DNA of 64,000 nt. Origin: Taeniopygia guttata (lineage: Eukaryota; Chordata; Aves; Passeriformes; Estrildidae). Shown in pieces: positions 11,186 to 23,800 of the stretch. Below the pieces are notes generated by a model. The model was not told where the DNA came from. It made no database searches and saw only the letters and a program-made list of their open reading frames with translations. Numbering within the stretch: the first letter of the stretch is position 1; each line of letters begins with the position of its first letter. The stretch lies in assembly GCF_048771995.1 (NCBI RefSeq), contig NC_133027.1:8738001-8802000 (forward strand). The letters are read 5' to 3'. Both the position numbers and the translations under genes were made by a program.

Positions 11186-12798
11186 ATCTGACCTACAATT
11201 AAATTCTACATCTTTTTAGATTTTAGAGTTGCGTCTCAAAAACGTATAGTCATAGACCTGTGTGTAGCCATATACCAAAGCTGTGTGGCTAACTGGCTAA
11301 TCTGCTTGGAACATGATTATATACTTTCTTTTTAATTAGACCACTTAAATAAATCTTAAAGTAAATGTAAACCACTAGAATATGCAGGCTTCTGAGCTTC
11401 TCTTTATGAAGATTCAAGTTTTAATAGGACCTGAAAATATAGTTTGCATTAGAACATGTGAACTAAGAGGGTCAAGAGGCCAAAAAGATTTATATAAATA
11501 TTATACTTATATCCCTGATTACAAGGCTTACATTGCAAAGTACCACCTCTGCCTGAAGTGCAAGATGATGGTACCACTCACCCCTGTGAGTAATGGTGGG
11601 TGTCCTTCTGGCAAGAGACAGATGGTTGAGAATCAATTTATGTTACAAATAATTTCAGCACAACCAGCAAGGATTTCACCTTATTCTATTATTTAACTCT
11701 ATTGTACTTCCTTTCAGACAAAGTGAAGCAAGCTTGGGATTTGAAATTTAGTAAATGTTAATTGATTATTGCTGTTTCTAGTGGTGGGTGGTTTTTTTTG
11801 TTTTTTATGTTTTTACTAGAAAAATGTACACAGGAAACCTAAAATGCGCAAGAAAATATAATGGGCCAATATTTAGGGACAGGACTAAACTGTACAAATA
11901 AAATCGAGCATGGAAGGAAACATTTTTGCTTGTGGAGCAGGTTAAGTAACAGACTTTTAAAGCCTGAGAGGAATATCCTAAGATCACCCAGTAGCTAAAC
12001 ATGTGGCATGTGTAACCCTTTGTAGGCTTTTTCTGATCAATTAGGCATACATTAAGTCAAGAAACTAAAAGGTAAAAATACAAACAAGAAATCAAGAGAT
12101 CACACAACTCTAAAGATTAAAGCAGTGAAATGAATATAAGAAACCAAAGAGTGAAAAGCAACTGAAACTTAGTAGAGGTCATTTTTTATCCAATAGAAAC
12201 AATATTATCCTATTAACAGGGGTAGCTATCCTCTAGTCAAACTACTTAAAAACTCAGTTTACTCATAAAAAAATACCAGAAAACATGCCAGAGCTTTGGA
12301 TCTGGTTCTCTCTACTGTTAAGTTCTTAGTATAATGTCTGGCCAACTAGAATCTTCTCCAAAATTTTCAGGCATGGTTCAGGAGTTAGCACAGACAAAGG
12401 ATATTTCTCAGGAAGTGGTTTGAATAGGTCAACACTGTTTTAGAAAGTTTGAATGTATACAGAGCTGTCTGTCTGAACACATCTTGCATGTTTTGTTTAT
12501 GACATAGATGTAGCCATAAGCTACTTAAACTTCATGATGATCATAAGGTATAGAGTGCTGCTGATGCAAGCAGGAATGCTGGCAGAGTTGTGGGCCATCA
12601 AACAATCATGATCATATTTGCTCAACCAGGCAAAATGAGTACAAAACTGCTATTTTTATTTGGGGTATTTTACACTCACTTTACACTGCTGTAAACGTCT
12701 GTTCAATTTCCAGGAAAATTGGAATGGTGTCTTATGATCCAATGATGTACAGCAAAGATGAAATGAGGATAGAAGAATGCTAGATAAAAGATTGGGGG
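11186..12798. other. AT-rich non-coding DNA
   Basis: Nothing recognised. An open frame at 11382-11696 plus (104 codons) has no known motif. Confidence 0.6.

Positions 12799-12838
<40 letters not shown>
12799..12838. repeat. (TTA)n microsatellite
   Basis: About thirteen uninterrupted TTA units. Length polymorphism is likely. A minus-strand open frame across it encodes a run of asparagine and is an artefact of the repeat. Confidence 0.95.
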
Positions 12839-12839
<1 letters not shown>

Positions 12840-14930
12840 ATGTAATGGGTTTCAAGTCTTTCTTATTGGAATGTTCTGGATATAGACCCAAGTGCACTTG
12901 TTCAACTAAAGGAGCTGAATGCTATTGTGCTACAATAGAAGATCACAGAAGCTTCATTATTGCACATATATGAAGCCCCAGGAAGTCAGTAGCAGTACAC
13001 AAAATTATAAATTTGTATGAAATTCAGAGCAAAGAAGACCAAAACTTGGTTTTCAGTGAAGTTAAAAGAGGTTATAAGTTATTAATACTAATAAATAAAG
13101 CTGTATCAATTTAGTGATAGAACACACACACACATACACAAAAATATTTTTCCTTCTGATTTTAAGCATAGCCAGCTTGTGTTTTGCAGAGTTAACAGAG
13201 TGATGAATTCAGAGCACAGTGATAGAAATTTCTTCTTCCCCAGGAGAAAACCTACTTAAAGAATACCAGAATAACACAGAAAACGGAGCTCCGTGCGATA
13301 AATTGAAGAATCCTCTGGCATGCAAAGACTAAAGATGCAATTCCTGTGCAGTGAAAAAGCCTTTTCTTGAGGTTCTAAATTCTGCCCTTGATTATCTGCA
13401 GAATGAAATAGAATGTGTGTATGAGGCAGAGCACATCATGCACTGGAAGGAGAAGAGTTAGTAATGGGTGGGAAACTACATGATCTAATCTGCAGACTGC
13501 ACATTTTCAAATGCCACAGTCTCAATTATGTTGAATTCAAAGCAAAATTGAAATTGTCCCTGGTCCTGCAAATCCCATCCTATCAGCCTCTATCTGGATT
13601 TGCTTGAGGGACCTTCTAAATAAATAATAATAATAAATAAAAGAGTTGGGTTAAGTTATATATATATTTTTAAAACAGCTATCGTTATTTTGAAGTGAAA
13701 TGGGAGCTTATGGCACAGACACTCTTTTGTTAAAGTTAATGTACCTTGAAATCTTTCGACTCAGCACAGCAGACTGTCAAGGGTGCTTAAAAAAATAGTC
13801 CAATATTCTGCAAAGCTCTTTCTGCAAGAGGGGTCTTGTGTGAAATGATAACAGCCACAACCCCAATATTGTTTACTGAAATACAGCTTTTCACTGCAGA
13901 GGCATCACAATGAAACTTGAGAGGAAAAGGAATATAAAATGAGACACAGAATTTAGTTTGTGATTTTTGGAAGGTAATAAACCTTCAAAATTTTGTCTGC
14001 ACATTACACTTTTTCCTGAGTTCATTCAAATAGAGGTCATAGCACTATGAGTTCATTTTAAAGGCACCTTCTTCCTGTATGAAAAAAAATGGGACTTTCA
14101 CAATATGGAGATAGATCCCGTCCCTGGGATTTTGTGCCTCCAGATGTAGGGCTGCCCGCCTTCAAACCTCTTGTCCTTTTTTGTTTCCTTGAACTACCCG
14201 CAGTAGCTCAGGAATGTACTTCTGGAAAGCAGGGTATTCATATTTGGGCACCCTTATGTAGATCCTGGATTGTTATGCAGTGCTGCAGGTCTTGCCCATT
14301 ACAACTCCTTGGTCAATGTTGTGGTGTGAGAACAACAAATACACTTGTGCTGTTTGCTTTTCACGCATTAAAATAGAAGTATAGCAAACTGCTTGGGGAA
14401 CCCTGGAAGTGGAAGTAAACTTAATGTACATGAGTTTCTTAATGTGTCTCTCAATGAATTCCACGTTGTGTGTTTGTGCTTAGTACCTGTTCTTTAGTCC
14501 GGGGAGTGAGTGTGTAAACATCTATAGATTTCTGTGGTCCAGAATAAAGATACTGACAGAACATTATGTACTGAAAAATTGGTTTATGACTTCACTTTCC
14601 GTAAACATTTGCTTGCATTCTACCTATGTGTTGTCCAAAGCTGGAAAACAGATGCTCTGAACATTATCCTTTATCTCTTTATGCTTCAATTTGCTCTACA
14701 GTAGTTGTGATAAAAACAGTGTTGGGAAGAAAAGCACATAAAACATTCTAGTTACTCAACTGCCATGAAAATGAAGCACGCAGTACAGATCTGTGCATGT
14801 ATTAAAAAAAAATAAAATATGAAGAACCTTAGGTTTTTAATCTTACTGCAATTATGTTCATATTAAAATATGATCCCAAAACAAAAAGACTGAATTCAAC
14901 TTATGAAGTGGTCTGCAAATACCATTGAAA

Positions 14931-14966
14931 AGTATGCTACATAATATGCTACATAGTATGCTACAC
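14931..14966. repeat. 12-bp unit repeated three times
   Basis: The unit AGTATGCTACAT is repeated three times in tandem at 14931, 14943 and 14955, with one or two substitutions between units. A minus-strand frame across it gives a CSIL-type repeat, an artefact. Confidence 0.9.
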
Positions 14967-15673
14967 ATGTACTGTTTGCAGGAGACAACCACACAAAGAT
15001 AAACAAAAAGCTCAGGAAGAAAAGGAAACAAAGAAATACCAATAGACAACAATCTTAGTATTATTTTCAGCTTATTTACAACAAGTATTTTTATAAGCAT
15101 AATGTCAAAAGACAGATTTGGAGATGGGACTTGAAGAAAAGCAAGGATGTTACTTTGGAGTGTTTCTTCCAAGCGTGAACAACATGAAAGTAACTGCTTG
15201 AGAATGAATCAAGTGGGTGATGAAGGGTATTATCAGTAGCTGATTAGAAGCAGGAGACAATCTCTTGTTTCTGAAGGAGAGATAAAGTGGGATTAGGTTA
15301 TGAACATAAAACAAATAACATAAATTTGATAGTGAAGAGAAGTCACAAGCAAACTGTAAAGAGAGCAGCACATGATCAAAGGATAGGGAAATGCACATAC
15401 ATAGCAACATTTCATAGAAGAGCAGGGATTTTTTTGTTGTTTACTCAGTAAGCTGGATGCTCTGCAGGCAGGACCAGGGATTTTTCTGTATAGATAGGCA
15501 GGTAAAGATTAATATTGCAGGTAGAATGAATGGGAGAAAATTAGACATATCTTGGATTGAGGAAATCAAACAGGAAAAATTGTAAATTCACGTGATTGGC
15601 GGAATAGCAGTGCTGCCCATAGATTTGAAAATGAATATTAGTGACATTTCTTCAGATAAGGAATTATTTTAAT

Positions 15674-15697
15674 CACACTTAGCTTGAACTAAGTGTG
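15674..15697. repeat. Perfect inverted repeat, 9-bp arms
   Basis: CACACTTAG and CTAAGTGTG pair perfectly around a six-base loop. No gene lies next to it. It may be chance or a remnant of a palindromic element. Confidence 0.6.
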
Positions 15698-16072
15698 TGG
15701 TATCATGGGTTTGGCATCAAGAGAGACTAGATAGTAGTACTGAGACAGGTGTTCCATCCAGACAGACTGTTTCTTAGGAATATATTGCAGATGTTGAAGT
15801 TTGGATGGTGAAGTGAGGGTGGAATAAGCAGCAACAATTCTTGAAGGCTATGAAAGATCCCAGAGGAAGTTAAGCAGAATATAAGGGATTTTCCTAAAGA
15901 ACAAGCTGAAAGAACTGCTGGAGACATAAAAAAACTGGAAGACTGGATGATCATATAAGGCAGAGAAAGGCAGCAGCTCAGCATAAGGAGCGTGAGCAAC
16001 AGGGTTGAAATCAGGCAGCCACATAGGTTTTCTCATGAGGTGACTGGTGTTGTACATCTACTACCAATATTG

Positions 16073-16092
16073 ATATTGTATCAATACAATAT
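16073..16092. repeat. Perfect inverted repeat, 9-bp AT-rich arms
   Basis: ATATTGTAT and ATACAATAT are separated by two bases. An overlapping alternative pairing uses the neighbouring TATTGATA. It is AT-rich and may be chance. Confidence 0.5.
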
Positions 16093-16869
16093 GGTCAGCA
16101 TAAACAAATTCTATCCAGGATGAATATAATGTGGTTGCTTTCTAACAGCTCCATAGAAATTCTGTCGGTAAGAATATACTATGATATACCAAATAGAATT
16201 GAAACTTTGCTTCATTTGCTGTAATTATAAATACCACACATGTTCTATGTTGACTCAAACATACGTAATTATAATATCAATTAGTTGAACAAGTTACTGA
16301 CCTGGATTTCTGCCCTGTGTCCATGGAGAGACTGGTTGACCTGAACAATGGCAGTTTATATACTTACAGCCTGGCAACTTAACTAAATCTACACTGATTT
16401 AATTTTACATTTTACAATGTAGAAGTTGTTTTGTTATCAGTTTTGCTATAGCTGCTCTAGGGATAGCAACTTTTGGAAGGCAGTTTGGGTGGATGAAACA
16501 AAACAGAACAGTTGGTAGGACTTCACTCAGGGCCTGAAGTGCAGCAGACCCCGTCTGACTTTAAGGTAACATTTGTTGAATGTCCTGAAATTATAGATCC
16601 AGTTACAGTGAACTGCAGAAAAGGGAATACAAAGAACTGAGTTAATGCTTCACCAAGTCCAGTCACTCAACTTCAGCAGTGTCTGTAATAGATGTCCAGG
16701 GAAACATAGGCTGCGTGTAATACTTGTGAGCAGTCGCTCACTGACTGTTTTCTTCTTAGTGAATGACCTGAGCCCACTGTAGTTCATACATTTGGCAACC
16801 GCTGTAGATCTTTTTGCCTGGGTATTTATCACTTCTGCACTGGATCACCTATGAATTTTTACAAGCACA

Positions 16870-17060
16870 GCATCCTGCCACGAGGAATTCCACAGGTCTG
16901 TCATCTGTGTGAAGAACAAACTCCTCCTGCTTGCTGTAAAACTGCCTCACTGTGGGCCTAGATGGCTGCACCCCATTAGACACTGGAAATCAACATTTTC
17001 ACTCACTCCAGCCCACTCATGTTTTTATAGTCCACTATAATACTCCTCTCTAGCCAATAT
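16870..17060 (-). mobile_element. Ancient CR1/L3-like LINE fragment
   Basis: The plus strand reads AATTCCACAGGTCTGTCATC, then TGTGTGAAGAACAAACTCC and, further on, TGTTTTTATAGTCCACTATA. I recognise this order as the reverse complement of the deeply diverged CR1/L3-type 3' region known from reptile and mammal genomes (a block meaning 'ttccacaggtt...gtgtgaagaa' followed by 'ttttatagacctctat'). Divergence is much higher than in the young CR1 copies of this window. Family-level placement is by eye and moderately secure. Confidence 0.6.
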
Positions 17061-19366
17061 AATGATATCAGCCGCTATGGGCCTCTGGCATTTTATAACC
17101 AGTTACTAACTTTAATATGACATCTCTGAAATTGTAGACTTAGAGTAATTAGAATGACAGTTTCTTTTTTTTTTTTTTCTGATACTGATTTAAACCATCA
17201 AAAAGATAATTACAAACCCACCTATATTTCTTCTAATATCTTGAACTCTCTTTTTATTGCACATGAAACAAAAACTGGAATTTTTTTTCATTATGAGTCC
17301 CAGCCTCTGTTTTGGTCCATGGATTATCTTCAGATAGCAGCCATCAGAGACTACCCTAATGTTTCATTACAAGTAGAGTGAATTTTTAATATTAAGGGGA
17401 TAATATTTTTTCCCTAACAGTTACATAGAGGCTGACTGGAAAATCATGAGTTTAATAACACTAAATTTTAAATTTTTTTTTTTGCTCAAAGGCTTTTCTA
17501 TACTACCTTAGTTCAAGTACAGTTGTCCAATTGTCTCTTAACTCAGCTATTGGACTAGTTTTTGTGCTACAAGAAAATCTCTACTGAAGGCTTCAAACCC
17601 TAGGAGAAGAGTATTCCAAACAAATACTAATTAGTTAAACATCCAATATTGTTCTTACCCAATAGTAGGATATATTGCAACACACACAGTGGATGTTTGA
17701 GCTGATGAACTCTTTCTCCCACCCAGGAACTGGTAACGATTTCACATTAGCAAGGCTAATTGACATCATGTTTACTTGCTGCAAACACTGACAGATGAAC
17801 AAACACATTTCAATTCCTAAAAAAGCCTCCTGTGCTTAAAATAGTTTTAAGAGTTTAGAAGGATTTTTTTTTTCCAGGTAGCAGAAATGAGATTTTTAAT
17901 TTTACAGGTATTATTCACAGTTGAACCCAAAGAAAATTTGAATCTTCAAGAAGTTCCAGACAGGGATTCTCGTCCTTGGAGCTTTCCTGAGACCTTGTTA
18001 TGTTCTGGTTCTTAGAACTTTACCTCAAGTTGAGCTTCTTATTTACTGTTATTTACTCTTCCTCTGTAGCTGAGGATTGTTTCATTTATATCCCTTAACA
18101 GGAAATGAACTGAGTTCTTGATCCCCTGTATTGTATATTCAATATTTTGCACACCTGATTCACTGTGCAAAGAGTTTAGTATTGTTCAGAATCTTCAGCC
18201 TTGCGGTCTGGGTTTTAGGACAGAAATTATTACAGACTTCTTGAAAACTCTGAATCATCTCTTCTCGCTTCTATCTGCTTACAGAGTTTATGTAGATACA
18301 TTTTGGCATTTTAATTAAAAGACAACAGCTTTTTCAATCTATTGTCATCCTTTCAGATATTCTTCCTTGTTATTGTTTCTAATATTGTGTCCAGCTCATA
18401 TACACAATTCACTGTACTTTGTCCTTCTCATCTGATATTAGATTTTTAGATTTATGAGAACCATTGCAAACTTAGAGATTTTCTGTTTTCCTTCCAAGGG
18501 TATTGTTCAGCTTGTAGTGTATTCTTTCACCCTTCGTTACTTACACAATTGATGCTTTTTTCTTACCTCGTTTAAATGTCTCTTGGTTCTTTTTATGTGT
18601 GATGAATTTCTCTATATTTGTGTCTGGTTTCATACTCCTCTGTTCCATCACATATTTCTTCTAGTGTTCTTGCTTAGCCTTTTTGCACTTTTTCTGTTAT
18701 ATTTATATCTGTAATATATTTAAACTACCACACCCTTTTATTGCAATGTAATATAATAATACATAATATGTTTCTCTTGCTGCAAGGAAACTTGGCTACA
18801 CAGGCTGAGCTTCATTCATCAGCACAGAGTTCCAGTAAAATGTCACTCCCCCTCTCCAGCACAAGAGAGACTTTGAAATGCACTAATGGTAAATACTTGC
18901 CTCATGTTTCTTTTCTGGTTATTACTTGCCTGTTTTCAAGTCACATCTCATCCTCCATCCCTCACTGCTTTACACGAGCCTGTTTTCTCTTCCAGTATAA
19001 GCAAGACAAATTATTTGTATTGTGGTGGCATTCAGACTGGTACATGACATCAGCCTCTTTTGTTCGAGATGTTGTTGCAGTGCCAACATAGGAAGATTTC
19101 TCTTTAGAAGCAGACTGTGGTGAATATTATGAGTATATATCCAACCTAAGCACTGGTTTTTCTTCCTTTCTGGAGCAAAATGAAATCAGTGATATCCCCT
19201 AAAAGTCAAATACATCTTGATACTTGACTGAACTGGGACATTAATTATTTACTTAATGTGAGATTTACATTACTTACAGGTGGATGTCAAAATCAGGGAT
19301 AATTTTCTACATTTCTTTTAAGAGGAAAGGAGGTCTAGTCAACAGGATTAATGGAATACAGGGTGT
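17061..19366. other. AT-rich non-coding DNA
   Basis: No recognised feature. T-rich segments occur at 17160-17180, 17865-17875 and 18000-18720. An open frame at 18741-19091 plus (116 codons) has no known domain. Confidence 0.6.
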
Positions 19367-19417
19367 AATTCATCTCAGCAGGTGTAAATAAATGTCTGTT
19401 TCAGCATGAGATGAATT
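19367..19417. repeat. Palindromic repeat with 11-bp perfect arms
   Basis: AATTCATCTCA at 19367-19377 and TGAGATGAATT at 19407-19417 are perfect complements around 29 bases that include CAGGTGTAAAT. The wording resembles palindromic interspersed repeats found widely in reptile and bird genomes, with a 'catctcagc-ggtgtaaat' core. That resemblance is from memory and uncertain. Confidence 0.5.
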
Positions 19418-22400
19418 GTTCCCAAGGCTTCATTGACACTATTGAGTAAATCCCTAAGGATCATAATGAAAGTTTAGTCAAATAGATCAGGTGTAATGAT
19501 CTTTGTTTATCCAGAATGTCTGTGGAAGAGGAGGAATTGAATGTCTATCATTAGATTTTAGCCTATATCTCCTAAATAAATACATTATGGTTTCTTTTTT
19601 GCATACTGGCCTGATTCTTTGAAAACTGTGTGAACTTTTAGGTTAATGCAATGGAAAAAAATGGAGCAGAATCTCCATTTACGTTGAGCCTGTATCTGCT
19701 CAACAGGATAACAATAAAATTCCCATCACTGATTTTAAATGATGCCATAGAACACTGCAGGCATCCACAGATCCAGTATAAGACAAAAGCTGTCAGACTT
19801 TTGCTTCCATTTTTTTATTGTTACTTTTAATATTTCCAAGGCTGTCATACACTCAAAAGTTACATTACAATCAGTTAATGATTTAATGGAAATAAGTAAA
19901 ACAATTCCCTTAGAGCTGGTAAAGCCCCAGGATTAGACAGATTTCTGTCAGGTTATAATAAACCTTCCTAACACCTACTGGGCCCAGTTTCATATTTCTT
20001 CAAAGAATCAGTTAAAATACCACCAATAAAAGGGAAAATTGAAAGAGCTTTTTAATCACTTTGTTTATCCTTAAAATCATACAAAATACTTTCACAATGA
20101 CACCAGCTCAGGGAAAAACAACACAAAGGAAAATCTTTTTATCATCTTTATTTAAGGGCATTTTAAACAGTGCACAAAGGACCAGAATTACTGTACAGGT
20201 GTTTCTCATTTACTTCAAAGTGACAAATTTTGCCCACACATCTTAATTTACACCCATTAGGGTGTGAATAGCCTGATGAAGTGCCACTGAAGCAAGAGTT
20301 ATTTTCCATTTCTGAAACGCTTGTCACTTGAGCAGTGAAGAAGGCCTGTGACTGCACAGGTGACACAGTAAAGGTTTTCAAACCTGATGATGCCCAGCCT
20401 TTTGTTCCTGGCCCTTTTTTAAGGGGCTTAGGGTCTGTTAGAGCTTCACTTTCTCTTTCTGAAGAGCAAGATTGCAGCAACGACCAATGAAATTTATAGA
20501 AGAATGACATGAGAGGTGCCTCACACAAATGATTGCTTCTTCTTTTTTCTGTTGCTTTCTTCTCCTTCTACTCCATGATATTTATTCTATCAAAATACAG
20601 CAGATCAACTGCTGGAGGCTGAGTGCTGAACTGCAACCTGGTGCAGATTAATGCAAAACATGACTCTGATTGGTAATTAGTGGTTAGATCTGAGTACTAC
20701 ACTTGCGTTTTCACTGCAGCAGTAATAATAGATAGGAAAAAGTGAAGATTTTTCTTCTTTACATTGATTTACCATCTTGCAAAATGCAGCAGAATCCACT
20801 CTGTAGTTAATGCTTTAAGATTTGCTAACTATGAAATCAACACGTAATGTATTTCTTTGTAAAACTCCCTTAAGTACTGGCTTATTTTAGATGAAGTTTA
20901 CCAAATCAGTCTCATGCTGTGATCTCTGAAACACTGAATAGATGTCTTGTGTATCCTCTCCACTGAACTTTAAAACATGAATTTTAATTAGTTTTGGAGC
21001 TACAAATGCCACCTGTGCTGAATGGTGATGCTGAGGGAGTTCCATTAGTATTCCAGAATTTCTTTGAAAGCCATCTTCCATGTGACAGATGGCAAAAGAT
21101 GGTGCATGAACCAAGTTAAATAAATAATGCAAATAAGCATGGATATGTGCTTTGTGGATGTCCCTTTTTTTCTGACCAGATTATTATAAGAAAAGCTCTG
21201 TGTGTCAATCAATACAATTAAAAAAAAAAAAAATCTCCCTTTAACTATTTTTTCATGTTTCTAGTTATTCTGAAATAATCAACTTCAGGTACCCACTACA
21301 AATGAGGTGGATTTTAATCTTTTAAGATCAAGCATGAACTTTATGCCACTGTTTAGCAATCATTAAATATTTCCCAGAGACCACGATGAACATGATAGCA
21401 TTATTCTGCCAAGAAGGAGAAAGAAAATGCATGTTAGTCTTGGAAAGCCTAACCTGCTTTACTATGTCTCAATTCAGGAAGGAAGAAAATAAGAAATCAG
21501 ACAAGGAAAAAATCATATGGTAGATTGTTTGTTTCATGGTTCTAATGCTACATTGATCTTCTTCATATTGTCTATTATTCAAAAATAAAAGTTGGTACTG
21601 CAGTTATTGTAACAGTATGTTTCCAGTCATGCAGCACTATCCAGGTATTAGCAATTTACTGGGAAGGCAGTATCATTTACGCATCCGCTGTTCCATTTCT
21701 AATTGCCTGACACTTATTTAGTATTGAATGGAAGGACATAGCAGAGATCATTGGAGCAAAACTCCTTTTCTACTCTGCCCCATGAGCTTGCCTGGCTTTC
21801 TAAGATATCTGCAAGACAGTCACTCACTTTACTGCTGCTACTGTGAGAATTGAGAAACTCAGGATCCGGAAAGGCACCAATTACTGTATTTTATGGGAAT
21901 ATATGTTGTTCATTTTTAAGGTGATAGAGGGCAAAGAAAGTCTTTTCCTTTTCGTATACTTCACTGCCTCTCTCTTATTAATCAGAAAACTTTTTCGCTC
22001 AGGCACAGCTTCGAATATATATTTTTAAGTTGCCTTATCCTTATTGATTCTTTTGTGACTTGGAGCCTTTGAGTCCATTAACATAAGAGCGAGCACTGCA
22101 CTCTCATGCACCTAAGCCTGTGCTTTATCATCTCTCTCGAATCTCATTCAGAATGTGAGACTGACATGGACTAAGATCCATGTGGTTAGTATTGTATAGA
22201 CCTTCCATTAGAAACTGGATTTCATGGCTAATGTCTGCCTTGAACATCAAGATCAATTTTAATATAAATATTTCTAGTATCTGCCAGGGAGAAGAAGGTG
22301 GAGCAGAGAAATCAATAAACCCTACACAAATAAGAAAAATACAATATATATAATTAATATATTCAAAAGCTTTGTATATCTGGCAAATGCTTATTAAACC

Positions 22401-23613
22401 CTTTGAGTTCAGAACTGCTGGTATGAACCTTTTTTGGTGAAAATAATCAACTCTAACCAACTAATAGTGAATTGTTCCTTGTATATGATTGGCCCTGCCA
22501 CTTGCTACTTGGTGTGTCCTGAGCAATCCAACTTAATCTGAGCTTTTTCTGCAGTTCTGCCATGACAGTTTCCCCTAATTAACTGGAACAGTGCCAACAG
22601 TGAGGGTGGAAAGGATGAGAGATGTTTGCAACTGTGTAAATAGAAAAGATTTTGCGTTGAAAGCGTAGCAAGAATTAAAGGTAAAACAATATTTAAACTT
22701 GAAATATGCTTTTCACTGCATGTGTTTTCATTCTGATTTAGTCTTTTAGTCTAATTTGCTTTATCTGAGTTCACTAATGTCTTTATAAATTGTGTATTTT
22801 AGAATTTCAAACTACTTTTTTCTTGATCCTGCCTCATTCACAAGCTCAAGCCTTGAAAAGCCTATGAATCGGATGTCTTGGATTTAGTTATATTGAGAGA
22901 GGAAGACATAGGCTGCATCTTATTCACTAAAAATATGCATACAAAGGTACTGTATTCTGCTATATCAAAATTTAAATTCTTTTCTCTCTCAAAATAGTAT
23001 GCATTAAATGGTACTCAGGGACAAATTATCAGTAAATTCAAGCAGTGGAAATGTATTCACTTGGTCTTCTAGCATCCCAGAACATTACATGCCATTTGTT
23101 TAGATTGCAAAATAAACTTTATCTTTTTTTGTAATAAGTGAAAGAATTTGGGCTTTTAGGGCAGACTTTTAGACTCCAGACCACTGCCTAAAAATGTAAA
23201 CTCATAGCTGTGCACACTGTCTTTCCTTCAATGGACAGGAGGGACAGTGTCTGGGAACATGCTCTTGGTTCCACCCAAATGGTGACCTTGTATTCGCAAC
23301 AGCGTCAGTCCTGCTTTGTCCTCTGTTAGTGAGCTGTCTTACAATGTGACTAAACACTGGTGTGATTTTCTCCTGACCAGTCACTTCCCGTGACTGCTGC
23401 CACATCCACTGCTCTGCTTTTACACGGCTGGGTGTGGGAGAAGACATAAGGTGCCCTTTCAGCTCTGAATTATTTGTCCACATTAAACCAATATAACAGA
23501 GAAGTTGCTTAGAGACCAAGACAAAGAATTGTTTCATTTGATAGATTATTAATCTATTAAAGATCTTCAGAACAGATTTCAGCTTTGTCACTTTCAGTCT
23601 ATTTGGCCTTCCA
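19418..23613. other. AT-rich non-coding DNA
   Basis: Nothing recognised. An A run of about 14 lies at 21220-21233. A minus-strand frame at 20163-20528 (121 codons) has no known motif and no convincing splice sites. Confidence 0.6.
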
Positions 23614-23663
23614 GAAGAAAGAAAGAAAAGAAAGAAAGAAAAAGAAAGAAAGAAAAGAAAGAA

Positions 23664-23707
<44 letters not shown>

Positions 23708-23708
23708 A

Positions 23709-23800
<92 letters not shown>
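23614..23800 (+). repeat. (GAAA)n microsatellite, 187 bp
   Basis: An almost pure GAAA tetranucleotide array; the first third has several GAAAA variants, while 23710-23800 is regular. The plus strand is all purine and the minus strand all pyrimidine. The array is its own mirror repeat, which can form intramolecular triplex DNA. Open frames across it on both strands (for example 23202-23954 minus, 250 codons) translate to low-complexity Phe-Leu-Ser or Lys-Glu-Arg runs and are not genes. Confidence 0.98.

Larger units (their letters stand above)
12839..16869. other. AT-rich non-coding DNA
   Basis: No gene or known transposon seen. It includes an ATA-rich patch at about 13618-13667, a 12-bp triplication and two short hairpins (listed). 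Segment 15400-16050 is somewhat purine-rich on the plus strand and carries minus-strand open frames at 15727-15999 and 15848-16057, without recognisable domains. Confidence 0.55.

Noticed and set aside
12703..12897. Asparagine-rich minus frame
   Set aside because: Direct translation of the TTA microsatellite.
20163..20528. Minus-strand open frame of 121 codons
   Set aside because: No known domain, and I saw no convincing donor and acceptor pair around it. It cannot be fully excluded without a protein search.
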